Assembly: GCF_000283155.1 (NCBI RefSeq)
Contig: NW_004454282.1
Span: 188,889 to 252,888 of the forward strand
Direction: 5' to 3'
Length of the DNA: 64,000 nt
DNA from: Ceratotherium simum simum
Lineage: Eukaryota; Chordata; Mammalia; Perissodactyla; Rhinocerotidae
Numbering within the stretch: position 1 is the stretch's first letter; every line of letters starts with the position of its first letter. Shown here piece after piece: positions 32,416 through 44,085 of this stretch. Both the position numbers and the translations under genes were made by a program. The notes under the pieces are model-generated. The model had not been told where the DNA came from. It saw only the letters and a list, made by a program, of their open reading frames with translations, and did not search any database.

Positions 32416-33441
32416 AATGGTTCTCCACTGTTTTTATTGAGTCTCATCGGAAATGGCAATTTACTAAGGTTAAAATAGTGCTTCTCTGACTTCATTCATT
32501 CACATAAAAACATTATAATTTTGTCTTCCCAGCATTAGCATTTGTACTATGATTTACTCAATAATTTTCCAACTCAGTTTAAAATGGATTCACTTTTTAT
32601 TTAGTTTCTACTGTAGTAAAATTATGCATGAAATCACATTGTAATAGGATAGCAATACATTTTTCTAATACATATTTAAAATTATATATATGTTTTTTAA
32701 TGTTTGTTCATGTATCATCTAAAATGATGCTGCATACCAAGCTTTGCAAAACACTGGGCTACAGTGTAGATAAGAAATGTTCATGCTTTCTCTGTCACTG
32801 ACTCGTGACACCACAGTTGAGAATTGTTAAGGTAAAATCAGTAGAATTTTTACTAGACACTTCCCTTGAGGTGTTTGAGAATTCTGCAGTTCTTGTTGGA
32901 TGAGTTTGTCAAGATTGAAAGTGGCCATTAGAGTTATAAGCTTCTACCCAGCAGGAACCCTTTCTTGTATTCTTTCATATTAGCGCCCAGTACAATGGCA
33001 CCAAAAGGGAGAGAGAAATGGGGTGATAATAGCAGTAATTGGCACTCATGTCCATGGAATTTCCTAGAGAATATATAAGATACAGAAAAACAGAGAATGT
33101 ATATATTTTGGGTTCATAGTCGAAGGACAAAAATTTTCTTCTGCTATTGTCTAGCACAATTCTTTTGTTTTTTGTTTTTTTTTTTGTTGGAGGGAGTGTT
33201 TTGTATTTGAAAAGATATTGGTCCTCAGAATACACCTCAGGACCCAAAGCTCATAAAATCACTTTTTAAAAGAGAATTCGGCTCGTTTTTTTCTAAAGAA
33301 GCACTCCAAATTTCTTTTAAGTGGCAAAATTTGTTTCTCAGGGATTTAATTATCGTTACTCATTTGTGAACCACATGTTGCTTGTTACCAACAAATCTAA
33401 TCTATCTAATTCATAAAAGATTCTATGGCTCTATTCCTGGA

Positions 33442-33444
<3 letters not shown>
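32416..33444. other. Unassigned AT-rich sequence
   Basis: No repeat or gene recognised apart from a T-rich run at 33159-33186. The 90-codon minus-strand frame at 32975-33247 has no motif. Confidence 0.35.

Positions 33445-33508
<64 letters not shown>
33445..33508. repeat. Compound microsatellite (GT)17-(GA)15
   Basis: A perfect GT run at 33445-33478, followed without interruption by a perfect GA run at 33479-33508. Perfect arrays of this length are usually highly polymorphic. Confidence 0.98.
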
Positions 33509-33511
<3 letters not shown>

Positions 33512-34439
33512 AATAGAATGATCAGACAGCATCCATTGAAGTCACTGTGTGTGCAGATCTACAGAGATGTGTGCAGACAGGATATGAAATTGTATAGATT
33601 ATGAACATCTCTGGTTGATTAAATGGAATTGAAATACATTTTCTCTTTCGTATTGGAAGAGGCTTAACATTAAAAAACTAATCTTTTCTGAGATAAAGTT
33701 CATTAACACAATGATTATTCATTTGGCTTTTACAATGATATTGCTGCTTAATCACCAGAACATTGCTTCCTGTGCTCGGTGGGAACCAGCAGGAAACATT
33801 TGAAGAGTGAGTCTTGCTGCTAATGCGATGGGAGAGGGAATGTATTCTCACTGCTCTTTATTTCAAAAGTACACCACATTCCTGCTCAGAAGTCTAAAAC
33901 CTCTTGTCCGACAGCATGAGCTTTAAACCCCGCATTAAACACAGAATAAAGTTATATAACCCTGAAAGCTAAATCTTTGCCTCAGGTCTGCTGCTTCTCT
34001 TTGGATTACACATAAAGTTTCTCCAGGGGGATATTTTCATTATAAACCAAGATTTGAGGTGGTTTAATCTTGGTAGTTGCAGATACTGTGATTCTGAATT
34101 TGATATCTCATTTGACTGTTTAGCTGAGTAAACAAAGACATGAACAAGATAGAACCAAACAATAAATCTTTAAAGCTATATCTTCCTTGATGCAAGTTCA
34201 ACCCGCAGTGCACCACTGAATCTAAAGACTGGTATCTTTGCAATGGAATCAAAACGAAAATAACCGTAGAATGTCATAAAGACAACTGTTATAATTTTTT
34301 TATTCACTAAAGATTCTTTTGAATGTAGGAATTAATAAACTTCCTGTAGGGAGATAATTATCAACAAGGTGTAAAAATACATAATTATCCAATAATATGT
34401 ATTACACAGTGTAGCAATAGTAGTTAGGGCTGTAAATTG
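33509..34439. other. Unassigned sequence, no repeats recognised
   Basis: Ordinary-complexity DNA without identifiable elements. A 62-codon minus-strand frame at 34064-34252 is featureless. Confidence 0.4.
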
Positions 34440-34980
34440 CAAACAATAGAAACCAACTTTGGATGATTTAAGCAGACAACGAATATATTGGAAGGATATT
34501 AGCTAATTCACAAAATTGTCCAGTGAATCAGTTTCAAAAGCTTGGCAGAAACGAGGAATGTTAATAGTGGGTAAGTCCAACACCAACATCACACCTGGAA
34601 CCATTTAAACGAGGACAGTGTTTTCACTAAACACTGGACTTCCCAGCTTACGCTGGATGCCCATCCAGAACAACCCTAGAAATGTGACATGACTATCATC
34701 AAGGCTGTTGCTAGCCACCAAAATGGGTTCTCTACTGCCTCTGCTTCTTCAGTTCAAAAGCTGGCGAGTCCAGTTCTAGAGTAGGTGCATCTACCTTGCT
34801 GGTATGGTATGGTTCCATAGTGGAATACACTCAGGTCCTTGCAGCAAAGAGTCCAAGAGATCTCTGGCTTTGCCAAGACTCCCAAGAGAGTGAATTTTCC
34901 CAAGATGGAAAATTAGTTCTGATCTTGGTCAGCCAAAATGTGACATATCTCCATTATCCACATCTGATAAGTCTGATACA
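34440..34980. repeat. Unclassified old interspersed repeat (tentative)
   Basis: Phrases such as AACCAACTTTGGATGATTTA, AGCAGACAACGAATATATTG and GAAGGATATTAGCTAATTCA resemble a repeated mammalian pattern (AATTTAAGCAGAAAAGGGAA ... GGATATTGGGTAGCTCACAG). I cannot name the family. Confidence 0.4.
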
Positions 34981-36589
34981 ATTACATACTGATAACAAGG
35001 AGATGCTTAGAACACATAATTACATGATTGAGGACCTATTACTAATTCAATTGGATTATTCAAAGCCTGGTTTACAACCTCTCAAGCAGCATAACTTGCT
35101 GGCCCAGAACCTGGCCATATGTTCCTGCCAGAGGCTGAACAATGTTCCTTAAGTAACCACATAACTCTTTTAGCCTCCTCTAATTTGCCCACAATATTTC
35201 AGATAAGCAGTCAGAATTGTAGAAAGAAAGAAAAAAGAGGAGAACAAGCACAGGTAGCATAAGAGATTGTTAAGGACATTTCCAAGGCCTTAGGTGTGCC
35301 TAAGGTTTGCAACCTTAACTCACATTTAAAGAGAAGGACATTTTAGAAAGAGGTCATTTAGAAAGGAGTAGGTGTCTATGAGGGCTCTAATCCCCACTGA
35401 ATCATATCCAAGGCACTTCCAAGTCCCAGTCACTGAACCTAAAGGATTTTGGAATTCATAAAGAAACCTGACACAAGGGACGTGCACTTTCATTATGGTG
35501 CTCCATTTCATTATTTTGCAAAACCCTGGTGAATATATCTGACTCCCACAGAGATCAGATCTGAAAAACTCACACAGAGATGAGAGCATATAGGCTGAAA
35601 ATCAGAGAGAGGTCACTGGTAGAACGTGAGAAGCTAAGTTTTGACATTTGTCAAATGTTAACAAAAACAATCCATGTTAATCTCACATCTATGGATAGTA
35701 AAAGGTAACAGCAGGAGCAAATGAGGCATGGATAATCCAAAGCATGAGCTAATGTAAAATTAATTTATATTTGATTAGTGGAGACATTATGTAATTTCTG
35801 CAATGTCTATTTTTTCTTATGTTTTCTTCTGCTTATGTTATAATTGGGTTCAACTCCCTGAGTACACTCTAGTTGAATGATGTGCAATTAAACATTTTCA
35901 GTGAATAATGGTTAGAACCTTTTTCGTAAGTAGCAGAAATCTTATCCAGGTGCAAATATGTCAGAGTATATACTGTTTGAAATCATAGAAAGTCTTTTGA
36001 CTAAGAAAATCTTTTGAGCAGGGACATATTTGAAATAAACAGCCAGCAGTGTTGGAAAAGCACGTGTATTAGGAGACTTGGGAACATAGTGTTTGGTGAT
36101 AAGGAATCACTAAATTTAAAAGGAATTTTGATGAGAATTTTAGCTGGGAAACAGAATGTTATTTGGTTGGGACACAGCCTCCAAGCTAGTCTGAGGCAAG
36201 CATCGAATGCAGATGTTGCAGTCCTGGCCCTTGGGCCAGACTGTGAAAGAGGCTGCAGTGCCGAGTCCCTACTTCAGCACCACGTGTACAGTGGATGCTC
36301 AATAACTGCGGAAGATGATGAGGTTCCATATTGATTTTTCAGTCATATCCAGATACCCAGATAATAAGAAATGGAGCAGTACTGTCACCTGAGTTTAAAG
36401 GACAAATTAGAACTGACTGCTGCAGGATTTTCCTGTTACATCCCTTTATATGGAATCTCCCCTTGCAAATGGAACCCACAGTAAATTTTCTGCCCGTGAT
36501 TTCAGATCGGCTAAAACTTCAACATGACTTAGATACGCACTTTGAAATATGAACATAGCCCCGGACATTTTGCTCCTCTCATGGAATAC
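34981..36589. other. Unassigned sequence
   Basis: Frames of 118 codons (34796-35152), 106 codons (36014-36334) and 73 codons (36331-36552) are open on the plus strand. None has a recognisable domain, signal peptide or splice support I can defend, and their order and spacing do not suggest a gene. Treated as chance frames. Confidence 0.35.
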
Positions 36590-36695
36590 TTATATGCCCC
36601 CAGGTCAAGTCACTTAATCTTTCATAGTCTCAATTACTTCATTTGCTTAATGAATGTTGGGTAGGAGACAATGTAATCTAAAATCCCCTTCAGCC
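36590..36695 (+). mobile_element. MIR fragment
   Basis: GGTCAAGTCACTTAATCTTT, CATAGTCTCAATTACTTCAT and TTGCTTAATGAATGTTGGGT. Short and diverged. Confidence 0.6.
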
Positions 36696-37519
36696 ATATG
36701 AATTGGAGCAGAAACACTCTGTCATCTCATATAATATGAATCCCTCATTTAGAGTGTGATATTTTGGACTTGAGGTATCACAAGAGTTTTAAATCAGATC
36801 AAAGGAAGGACGCTTATTTTTATAAAGCATCTAAAATTATTTAACTAAAGTGAGGCTTCCAAGGCAAATCACAGAATCACCATCCAAAAATATTACATGA
36901 AAATAATTCTCTATCCTGAAACGCAAGTAACTAAACTAGATGAACTTCTGAGATCCCAACCAGATCTTGATATCTCAGTGTTGCTTTTCTTTCTAGAAAG
37001 AGAGATGTGTATCTGCTCTGACTTCTGCATTTAAAATTACTTATAGGTAATATCCTTCCATTGCTATTATGAACCATTAGAAACTAAAATTTTTCCTTTT
37101 AAATTATACATGTGGAATAGTTCAATGTAAACTATTGACATTGAAGAAAGGTTGGTAACAGATATGGACAAGCTCACATATTTAATGGATTGACTACTCA
37201 ATGGATTATCAGAGCCGTACAAACTGTGTATATGTAAAGCCATCATCATGCCCCCAGCCCTTTGGTATCATCATGATGAAGAAGAAGTGCAATATGGCAA
37301 ATCTTGTGTCCTAAGAAGGCAGGTGTTTCTGGTAATAACACAAAAGTTGCTTCATTCTCAGCTAACAGAGAAAAGTCTCCTAAAAAATCTTCTAACCCTG
37401 ATATGATACTGCCTTCTTTGGATTCCTAACACATGAGGCTGTCACATAGGTTTTTGTTGTTGTTTTACTCTTTCTAAATTATCAAGTCATTTGCATTGGA
37501 GGGTCAGTCCCTTCGGGCC
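36696..37519. other. Unassigned sequence
   Basis: No feature recognised. Confidence 0.35.
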
Positions 37520-37832
37520 CCTTCTCACAGTCATCTGATTGAAGAGGCCCTCCCTGACCACCCTGCGTAATTAGGAAAACTCATTACTTGCCTAGCCCTG
37601 CTTTCTCCCCAAGGCTCTTATCATCATCAGTCAAACAATGAATTTGCTTGTTGATTTTTTTTCTGTTCTGTCTCCTCACTCTAGAATATAGATCCTACAG
37701 GTCCATGGGCTTTTCTATTTTATTCACTATCCTCAATGACTAGAATAGTGACCGATACCCAGAACTTGCATTATAAGTATTTGTTAAAGAAGTAAATGCA
37801 TGTATGAATGAGTGAATGAATACACTTGTATT
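37520..37832 (+). mobile_element. L2 LINE 3' end
   Basis: GAGGCCCTCCCTGACCACCC, TGCGTAATTAGGAAAACTCA, CTCCTCACTCTAGAATATAG, ATTTGTTAAAGAAGTAAATG and the GAATGAGTGAATGAAT tail. One of the best L2 matches in the window. Confidence 0.9.
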
Positions 37833-38820
37833 TATTAGCGTGGATGAAATGCACTCAAATATTCAAAGTAGTACTCTGGTATAGGATTCCAAGTTTGCTT
37901 TATTTTCTTTTCGATACTTTTGTACTTTTATAAGAAGCACACTTTATTTCTACTATCAAAAATTTTTAAAGTGTTTCTATTAAAAAAATAAACATCACTG
38001 CCCAGCTTTGAAATAAAATGACACAGATGACCCACAGAGAGATTCATACATGTCCTATTTCTGATCATTTTCAGAGAAAATTCCAATTTCTCCACCAAAG
38101 TAACCTATTCCAGCATTCAATATCTCTTGTTATAAGGAAATCCTCTTTTAGCTCATGTGACTGTTCTCTGTTTTATTTTCCATATAGTCTATCTTTTTGA
38201 TCTTTGATGATAGAGATAATCCTATCACAAGAAAAGACTCCAGCCATTTATTCCAAAAAAAGTTGATAGAATATGAAATATGTATGCATTAAAACCACTC
38301 AACAGTCCATAGTATGGAAAGGTGTGTTTAATGGGGACAAAAAGAGTTTTAATTCAAATGAAAGTATCATGCATATGCTAGGCAAAATAATTTTTTTTTA
38401 AATTCTGTGAAATAATGAGCAAGAGATTGTTGGATTTTCTCAAAAGTCTAAGAACTAGTTCATGTTTTAAGAGGTAAAACTTTTCATACAAGTTATTTAA
38501 CAATACAGATTTGTGTATGTTTATAAAATAAAAAGGATAACGGTAGTATCTTTGCCTTTACCTCTAAGACAATAATGGTGATCATTCATGATACTATATT
38601 ATTTCAAGCAGAATGGGGATATTAGTTAATTATACAATTACTATGTTTTCACCACTTACTTTTGTAAAATAGTGACAGCTTAGGGTTTGAATTGCACATA
38701 TATTCAAATAAAAACAAAATATTGCCCAAAGAAATTACATCCTTTTTTCCTTCCTTAATGGAAGAATTTCATTTTAACTTGTATTTCTCATGGAATGCTA
38801 AACCACTATGATAGGAAGGA
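37833..38820. other. AT-rich unassigned sequence
   Basis: No feature recognised. Confidence 0.35.
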
Positions 38821-38824
38821 TTAA

Positions 38825-38875
38825 TACATATATATGTGTGTGTATGTGTGTGGGTGTGTGTGTGTGTGTGTGGAG
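38825..38875. repeat. (TA)n-(TG)n microsatellite
   Basis: TATATATG, followed by an interrupted TG run with two variant units (TATG, GGTG). Confidence 0.93.
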
Positions 38876-38935
38876 CAAGATAGAGAGTAGATTTTTATAT
38901 CTTATAAAAAGAAATGGCCTAATGGTTAAGATCTT

Positions 38936-38975
38936 TATAGATAGATAGATAGATAGACAGATAGATAGATAGATT
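38936..38975. repeat. (TAGA)n tetranucleotide microsatellite
   Basis: About nine to ten TAGA units with one CAGA variant. A short palindrome, TGGATATAT-CAAT-ATATATCCA, follows at 39000-39021. Confidence 0.95.
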
Positions 38976-39029
38976 TATTGCTATACGTGGATATCTGTCT
39001 GGATATATCAATATATATCCATATAGATA

Positions 39030-39785
39030 TAAAATCCATATTAGATTTCTAAGAAGAAAACAATTTTGAGTAAAAGGATTGTAGGAATATTATCTTCAGA
39101 TAATATCTTCATATTATCTTCAATATTAATGAAATAGTGAAAAATATTTCAAGCTCAGTCATTAGAATAGATAGTGAATTAATATTAGAAAGAAGACATA
39201 GGAAATTAGATAGCTATATGTAAATGGTTGATATAGCTAAATTCTAAAATAAATGATTTCACACTGTGCTATGCCTAGCTAAGTACGTAAATAACTGAAA
39301 CTCTACAGCAGAGATTCAAATGCAAATTATCCATGATGCTTTTTGATTTTGTATTAAAGTGAGAACTGCATGAGTCCAACTTTTAAATTAGCAAAATTTT
39401 TCTCATCAAATATTCAAACATAATAGCCAAAATTATTCAACTATCTTGTAAATTATTTGCATATGAAAAAATTATTCTAAAAATCTATTCCTGGGTGCTT
39501 ATGATTTTTTTCTTTATCTTTCCTTTTGCTGACAGGTTTTGCAAATCAGAATTGATTGGATGACAAATAAATATTTCCTGCTAAATGTTTAGAATTAAGA
39601 TTTGCAAGTGATTTTCAAAAACATTGACTGTACATAGTTTTCACTGACCAAAATCGCTTATAATGCAGTCATCTTCCCAAATACAATGTTTTATACCTCT
39701 ATCACTTAGACTTGCCCCTGTGAATGTAGATTTTTCATGTGTAACAACAGAGTGCAAAACATACATATAAATATTGAATCATTAT
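39030..39785. other. AT-rich unassigned sequence
   Basis: Contains ATATTATCTTC-type direct repeats near 39089-39122. Otherwise nothing recognised. Confidence 0.35.
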
Positions 39786-40030
39786 TCCAACTATTCATTG
39801 TATTGTAGTGAAAAATGTTGGGTTTGCATCCTCACTCACTCCTTATTAATTAGTTATATTACTGTTGGCAAGTCATTCTCTTTCTCTAAAGCTGCATCCA
39901 TATCTTGTCAATGGGAGACAGACAATAAGATTTACCTTAATCTTTGCTGTGAGAATTAAATAAAATAGCATATGTAGACCTTCTAAGCGTAGTGCTTGCA
40001 CATAGCAGTAATTCAAAAATTTTTAATCTT
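39786..40030 (+). mobile_element. MIR SINE
   Basis: CATTGTATTGTAGTGAAAAA, TTGGGTTTGCATCCTCACTC, GCAAGTCATTCTCTTTCTCT and GTGCTTGCACATAGCAGTAA. Confidence 0.8.
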
Positions 40031-40069
40031 TTTCCCTTCCAAATCCTCTCCTCCAACCATACTTGTGAG

Positions 40070-40190
40070 TGCTGTGAATCCTGGCCAAATTACTCAAATT
40101 TTGTTCAAGTCTCAATTTGTTTATTGGTAAAATGGGAATCATTTTACATGCCTTTCTATGTAATATAAGGGTCAAATGAGAAAAAATATC
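40070..40190 (+). mobile_element. MIR fragment
   Basis: GTGAATCCTGGCCAAATTAC, TCAAGTCTCAATTTGTTTAT, TGGTAAAATGGGAATCATTT and AAGGGTCAAATGAGAAAAAA. A second MIR almost abutting the previous one. Confidence 0.7.
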
Positions 40191-40204
40191 TACACATACA
40201 CTTT

Positions 40205-40300
40205 AATATGTATGTATATATATATGTGTGCATGCGTGTGTGTGTATATATATGTGTGTGTATATATACATATGTATATATGTGTATGTATGCAAATGCT
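40205..40300. repeat. (TATG/TG/TA)n compound microsatellite
   Basis: Alternating TA and TG runs with several phase changes. The Tyr/Ile/His-rich minus-strand peptide is an artefact. Confidence 0.93.
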
Positions 40301-40800
40301 CTGAATAGTATAATAACAAACCATGCAACTATTTGGATCATTTTATGAGATGATTTCTAAGATCCTTTAAAATTTATATTATTGTTATAAAGCTTGCTGT
40401 TTTTTGGAAATTTATTTTTAAACAGATTAACTATTCTTTATAACTTTACATTTATTGGGGGCCATTAGTTTGTGCTTTATAAATGACTCCACCTTAATAT
40501 GACATCTTTGGGGCATTTAGGTGTCTTGTCAACTATATTAGAATTTCGTGACCATGTGGTTAATATTGATATCTTAATAGACCTTTCTTTCTTTGGTTCC
40601 TCTTACACTCTCAGTGAATATGCATTACTCCAATCAGATGACCTGAAAAGTTGTGTACCACGTGGATGAATTGGCACAAATCTGTTGACTTCTGGAAATG
40701 CAATTCGCTTCTATAAATACATGGGTGTGTATGTGTTCATGTAAATGTATGAACATATTGTAAAAATGTGTGTTCTTATGTGTTGATACATTAGTTCACT
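40301..40800. other. Unassigned sequence
   Basis: No feature recognised. Confidence 0.35.
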
Positions 40801-40804
40801 GATT

Positions 40805-40958
40805 TATTCAGCCCACATTTATTGTGCTGGTATGTTAAGACCCAGACTGTATGGGTTCAAATCCTAGTTCTGTTACCAGTTGTACAAACTTAGGCAAATG
40901 CCTAACCGCTCTGTTCCTCAGTTTTGTCATCTTCAAAGTAGAGATAATAATACTACCT
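40805..40958 (+). mobile_element. MIR SINE, 5' part (split by an MLT1 LTR)
   Basis: GACCCAGACTGTATGGGTTC, AAATCCTAGTTCTGTTACCA, CCGCTCTGTTCCTCAGTTTT and AGAGATAATAATACTACCT. It continues at 41320. Confidence 0.88.
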
Positions 40959-41319
40959 TTTTTAGTCCTTTCCAGCTGCTATAACAAAATACCATAGACT
41001 AGGTGGTTTATAAACAACAAAAATTTATTCCTCACAGTTCTGGGGCTTGGGAAGTCCAAGATCAAGGCACCAACAGATTCAGTGTCTGGTGAGGGCCCAC
41101 TTTCTCATAGATGGCTGTCTTCTCACTATAACCTCACATGGCAAAAGAGGCAAGCCAGCTCTCTGGGGTCTCTTTTATAAAACACTAATCCCAATTATGA
41201 AGGCTCCACCCTCATGACCTCATCACCTCCCAAAGATCCCACCTCCTAATACCATCACCGTGGGGGCTATGATTCAACCTGTGAATTTGAGGGGGACACA
41301 AACATTCAGTCCATAGCGG
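40959..41319 (-). mobile_element. MLT1-type solo LTR (ERVL-MaLR) with a 5-bp target duplication
   Basis: Flanked by TACCT at 40954-40958 and 41320-41324. Content in reverse: GCTGCTATAACAAAATACCA, TAGACTAGGTGGTTTATAAA, TGGTGAGGGCCCACTTTCTC, AGATCCCACCTCCTAATACC and AAACATTCAGTCCATAGCG, the standard MaLR LTR order. No internal retroviral sequence. Confidence 0.93.
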
Positions 41320-41428
41320 TACCTAACTCACAGGGTTGTTGTGAGGAATAAATATATTAATACTCATGAGGCACTAAGATCAATGTGTGCCTGGCTTATG
41401 GGTCCAGTCAGTATTAGCTGTTATAATT
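41320..41428 (+). mobile_element. MIR SINE, 3' part
   Basis: TACCTAACTCACAGGGTTGT, TGTGAGGAATAAATATATTA and TGTGCCTGGCTTATGGGTCC complete the MIR interrupted at 40958. Confidence 0.85.
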
Positions 41429-42165
41429 ATGAAGCACCTAATTTTTGCCAGGAGCTGTCCTCCACATGGCGAACAAAACAAACTCTCAGCTCTTAGGGAG
41501 CTTACGGCCCAGTGGCCAGGGTGGAAGGATACATAAAAACTAAACATGTAAACCAATACAATAATTTCAGACAATTGTAAGTGCTATGAAGGAGAAATAA
41601 AAAAGTCGTACAATAGTAATGAAGGCCTGCTCTAGCTAGCGTGGTCAGCAAAGGCTTCTCTGAGGAAATGAACTTGAGTTGAATTTTGCGTGACAAGAAG
41701 GAGCCAGTCACGCAACAATCTAGCAGAGAAGCAATCCAGGGAAAGGGAAAAGCATATTCAAAAGTCCTAAAGCAAGCACAAGTCTCAGGCTTTAAGAATC
41801 GGAAAGAAGGCTATTATGGCTGAATCACATGATCAATAGATAAACTAATGCAAGAAGACTGGGTCATGCTGAGATGTAGAAGCCAGGGTTAGAAGTTTAT
41901 TTTTTTTATTTTTTTATTTTTTTAAGATTTTATTTATTCATTTTTTTCCCCCCAAAGCCCCAGTAGATAGCTGTATGTCATAGGTTCACATCCTTCCAGT
42001 TGCTGCACGTGGGACTCGGCCTCGCGTTGGACGGAGAAGAGGTGCCCTGAGGCGCGCCCGGGATCCGAACCCAGGCCGCCAGCATCAGAGCGCGCGCACT
42101 TAACCGCTAAGCCACGGAGCCGGCCCAGAAGTTTAAATTATATTCTAAGTGGAATCATTTATGAA
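41429..42165 (-). mobile_element. L2 LINE 3' end, split by an ERE SINE
   Basis: AGCACCTAATTTTTGCCAGG, CTTAGGGAGCTTACGGCCCA, CAAAGGCTTCTCTGAGGAAA, AGCAGAGAAGCAATCCAGGG and, past the SINE, AAGTTTAAATTATATTCTAA all follow the reverse-complement L2 3' UTR in order. The two parts are 41429-41899 and 42136-42165. Confidence 0.88.
41891..42135 (-). mobile_element. ERE-type SINE with target-site duplication
   Basis: Body 41900-42126, flanked by AGAAGTTTA (41891-41899 and 42127-42135). Long A-rich tail (as T on this strand), CCCCAAAGCCCCAGTAGATA module, CGGGATCCGAACCCAGGCCG (B-box region), CTTAACCGCTAAGCCACGGA, GCCGGCCC. Confidence 0.96.
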
Positions 42166-43149
42166 TTTACATCTGAATATTTGTAAATACTTTTTCCTGT
42201 AATGGGTGTATTCAGTAGTATCCCACATAGTCTATGTATCTACAAGTGACAGTGACCAAGTTACAATAAGATTCCTGTATAGTATTATTTTTTTGTTGTT
42301 TCTAGGCTGTGGCATGTCTTGTAGTGAGCCATCTGCAAAAGGTGACAATGGTTCTTTGCATGTAAAGCTGAATCTCCTGCAGCCAATTCTCCCAGCGTCT
42401 TAAAATACTATAGTCTGAATGTGATTTAAAGCATCTTTTCAAACCTATAGATCGACAGTCGTCATTTTCAGCTCCTCGGGGTTCAGGCCATTTGCCAGAA
42501 TGACAATAGCATTAAACTTATTGCTATTATTGGTATTAATAGTTCTAATAATATCTGCCTGATGACTTCATTGCTGAATTACCTCAGGGCTGGTGAGAAG
42601 TAATGAGCTAAAATGATCATAAAGCCCTTTTCAAATATCTCAGGTAATGCTAAATTATTACAGATGGAAGAGTAGATGTTGCACATTTCCTGTGAAACAC
42701 CTGGTGTCGGCCAGATAAGAGGAAAGCAACATTAGCTTTGAAAGTGACATTGAAGGTCCGGGGGCTCAGATCTTCTCTGAAGTTTATTTTCAAAATCAGT
42801 GTTACTAGCTCCACTTTCGAAAATGAAATGGGAATCATTTCTCTGGGGATAAGAGAGCAAGAAGATGTTGCCATTCCAAACCTGAATAATGCCTTATTAG
42901 GTTTCTCTGGCTGCTCTTAGTGTCTTCAGCAATTCTTCTCACCTGCCAAAAAGCATGGCCGAGGTGTCATCACCAAATGTTTTGAAATAGGCCCATTACT
43001 AACAGCTCAGCAGCCAGCTAGCTACTAAAGGTAAAGCATAATAGTGCCTGGTTTAAAGAAAGTAACAAAAAGCTCTTTGCCTTCTATATATGGGAATTAA
43101 ACAAATAAGCTGCCAGAGATTCGAGCAACAGAAATCCAGAGGCTTGGTC
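42166..43149. other. Unassigned sequence without recognised repeats
   Basis: Ordinary complexity. Overlapping frames of 60-74 codons on both strands at 42650-42920 have no known domain. Composition and lack of repeats make it a candidate for conserved non-coding DNA, which cannot be tested here. Confidence 0.35.
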
Positions 43150-43288
43150 TTAGCAAAACCAGTTCCTGGCTGTGGGAACACGATAAAGCTCTCTGTAAAA
43201 TGGAGCTAGTAATGTCTACCTAATCCGTTCAGTTCTGATGCAAATCAAAAGAGGTGATGTATGTAAACCTGTGCAAGGAGAAACTCAC
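43150..43288 (+). mobile_element. MIR fragment
   Basis: TTCCTGGCTGTGGGAACACG, AAGCTCTCTGTAAAATGGAG and CTAGTAATGTCTACCTAATC. Confidence 0.65.
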
Positions 43289-43289
43289 T

Positions 43290-44085
43290 GTTTCTCTTTA
43301 CTCTCACACTCACAACACTTCTGACACCAGATGTGTGGGTTTTCCACATCAAGCAATTCTGATACTAACTGCTTAGAGCTCGTGCAGACTGCACAGATTA
43401 GGGACTCAGTCCCACAAGACTGCCTGCCCCCCACTTCAGACACCAATTGTAAGTAGTGGGTCCCTAGGTTACCCATGCTTTTGACCAACTTGGCTACAAA
43501 TCAGAGGTTCCCATGACCCCTCCTCAGGTTCAGTCATTTGCTATAACAGCTCACAGAACTCAGGGAAACATGTACTTACATTTACTCGTTCATTATATAA
43601 TAAAGGATATGGTAAAGGATACGGATGAACAGCCAGATGAAGAGATATATAAGGCGAAGTCTGGAAGGGTCCCAAGTGCAGCAGCTTCCGTTGCTGTGGA
43701 GTTGGGATGTGCCACCCTCTCAGCATGTGGATGTGTTCACCAACCCTGAACGTTAGGGATTTTTATGGAGCCTTCATCACGTAGGCATGCTCGATTATTA
43801 ACTCATTTTCCAGCCCCTCTCCCCTCTCTGGAGGATGGAATGAGAGGTGAAAGTCCAAGCTTCTAATCCCGGCTTGGTCTTTCTGGTGACCGGCCCCCAT
43901 TCAGGAGCCCACCAGGAGTCACCTCATTAGAACAAAAGATGCTTCTCTCACCCATGAAATTCCAAAAGATTTAGGAGCTCTGTGTCAGACACTCCTATCA
44001 CTCAGGAAATTACAAAGGCTTTAGGATCTTGTGTTAGGAACCAGGAACAAATATTAGCAGGAACTGGCGACAGAGACAGATATGT
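43290..44085 (-). mobile_element. ERVL-type solo LTR (MER21-like), copy 1
   Basis: Shares its whole layout with the copy at 59168: CACCAGATGTGTGGGTTTTC, AATCAGAGGTTCCCATGACC, CTCACAGAACTCAGGGAAAC, AACAGCCAGATGAAGAGATA, GTGTTCACCAACCCTGAACG, CAGCCCCTCTCCCCTCTCTG and GTCACCTCATTAGAACAAAA. Read on the minus strand it has AATAAA-type signals near its middle. No retroviral coding sequence is attached. The family name is from memory. Frames through it are incidental. Confidence 0.75.

Noticed and set aside
34796..35152. 118-codon plus-strand frame
   Set aside because: No recognisable domain or signal, overlaps a repeat-like tract, and has no splice or promoter context. A frame this long is expected occasionally in 64 kb.
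36014..36552. Consecutive 106- and 73-codon frames
   Set aside because: Slightly overlapping frames in different phases could suggest a broken gene, but neither peptide resembles a known family.
43290..44085. LTR copies as parts of an intact endogenous retrovirus
   Set aside because: No gag, pol or env-like sequence adjoins either LTR; both are solo.
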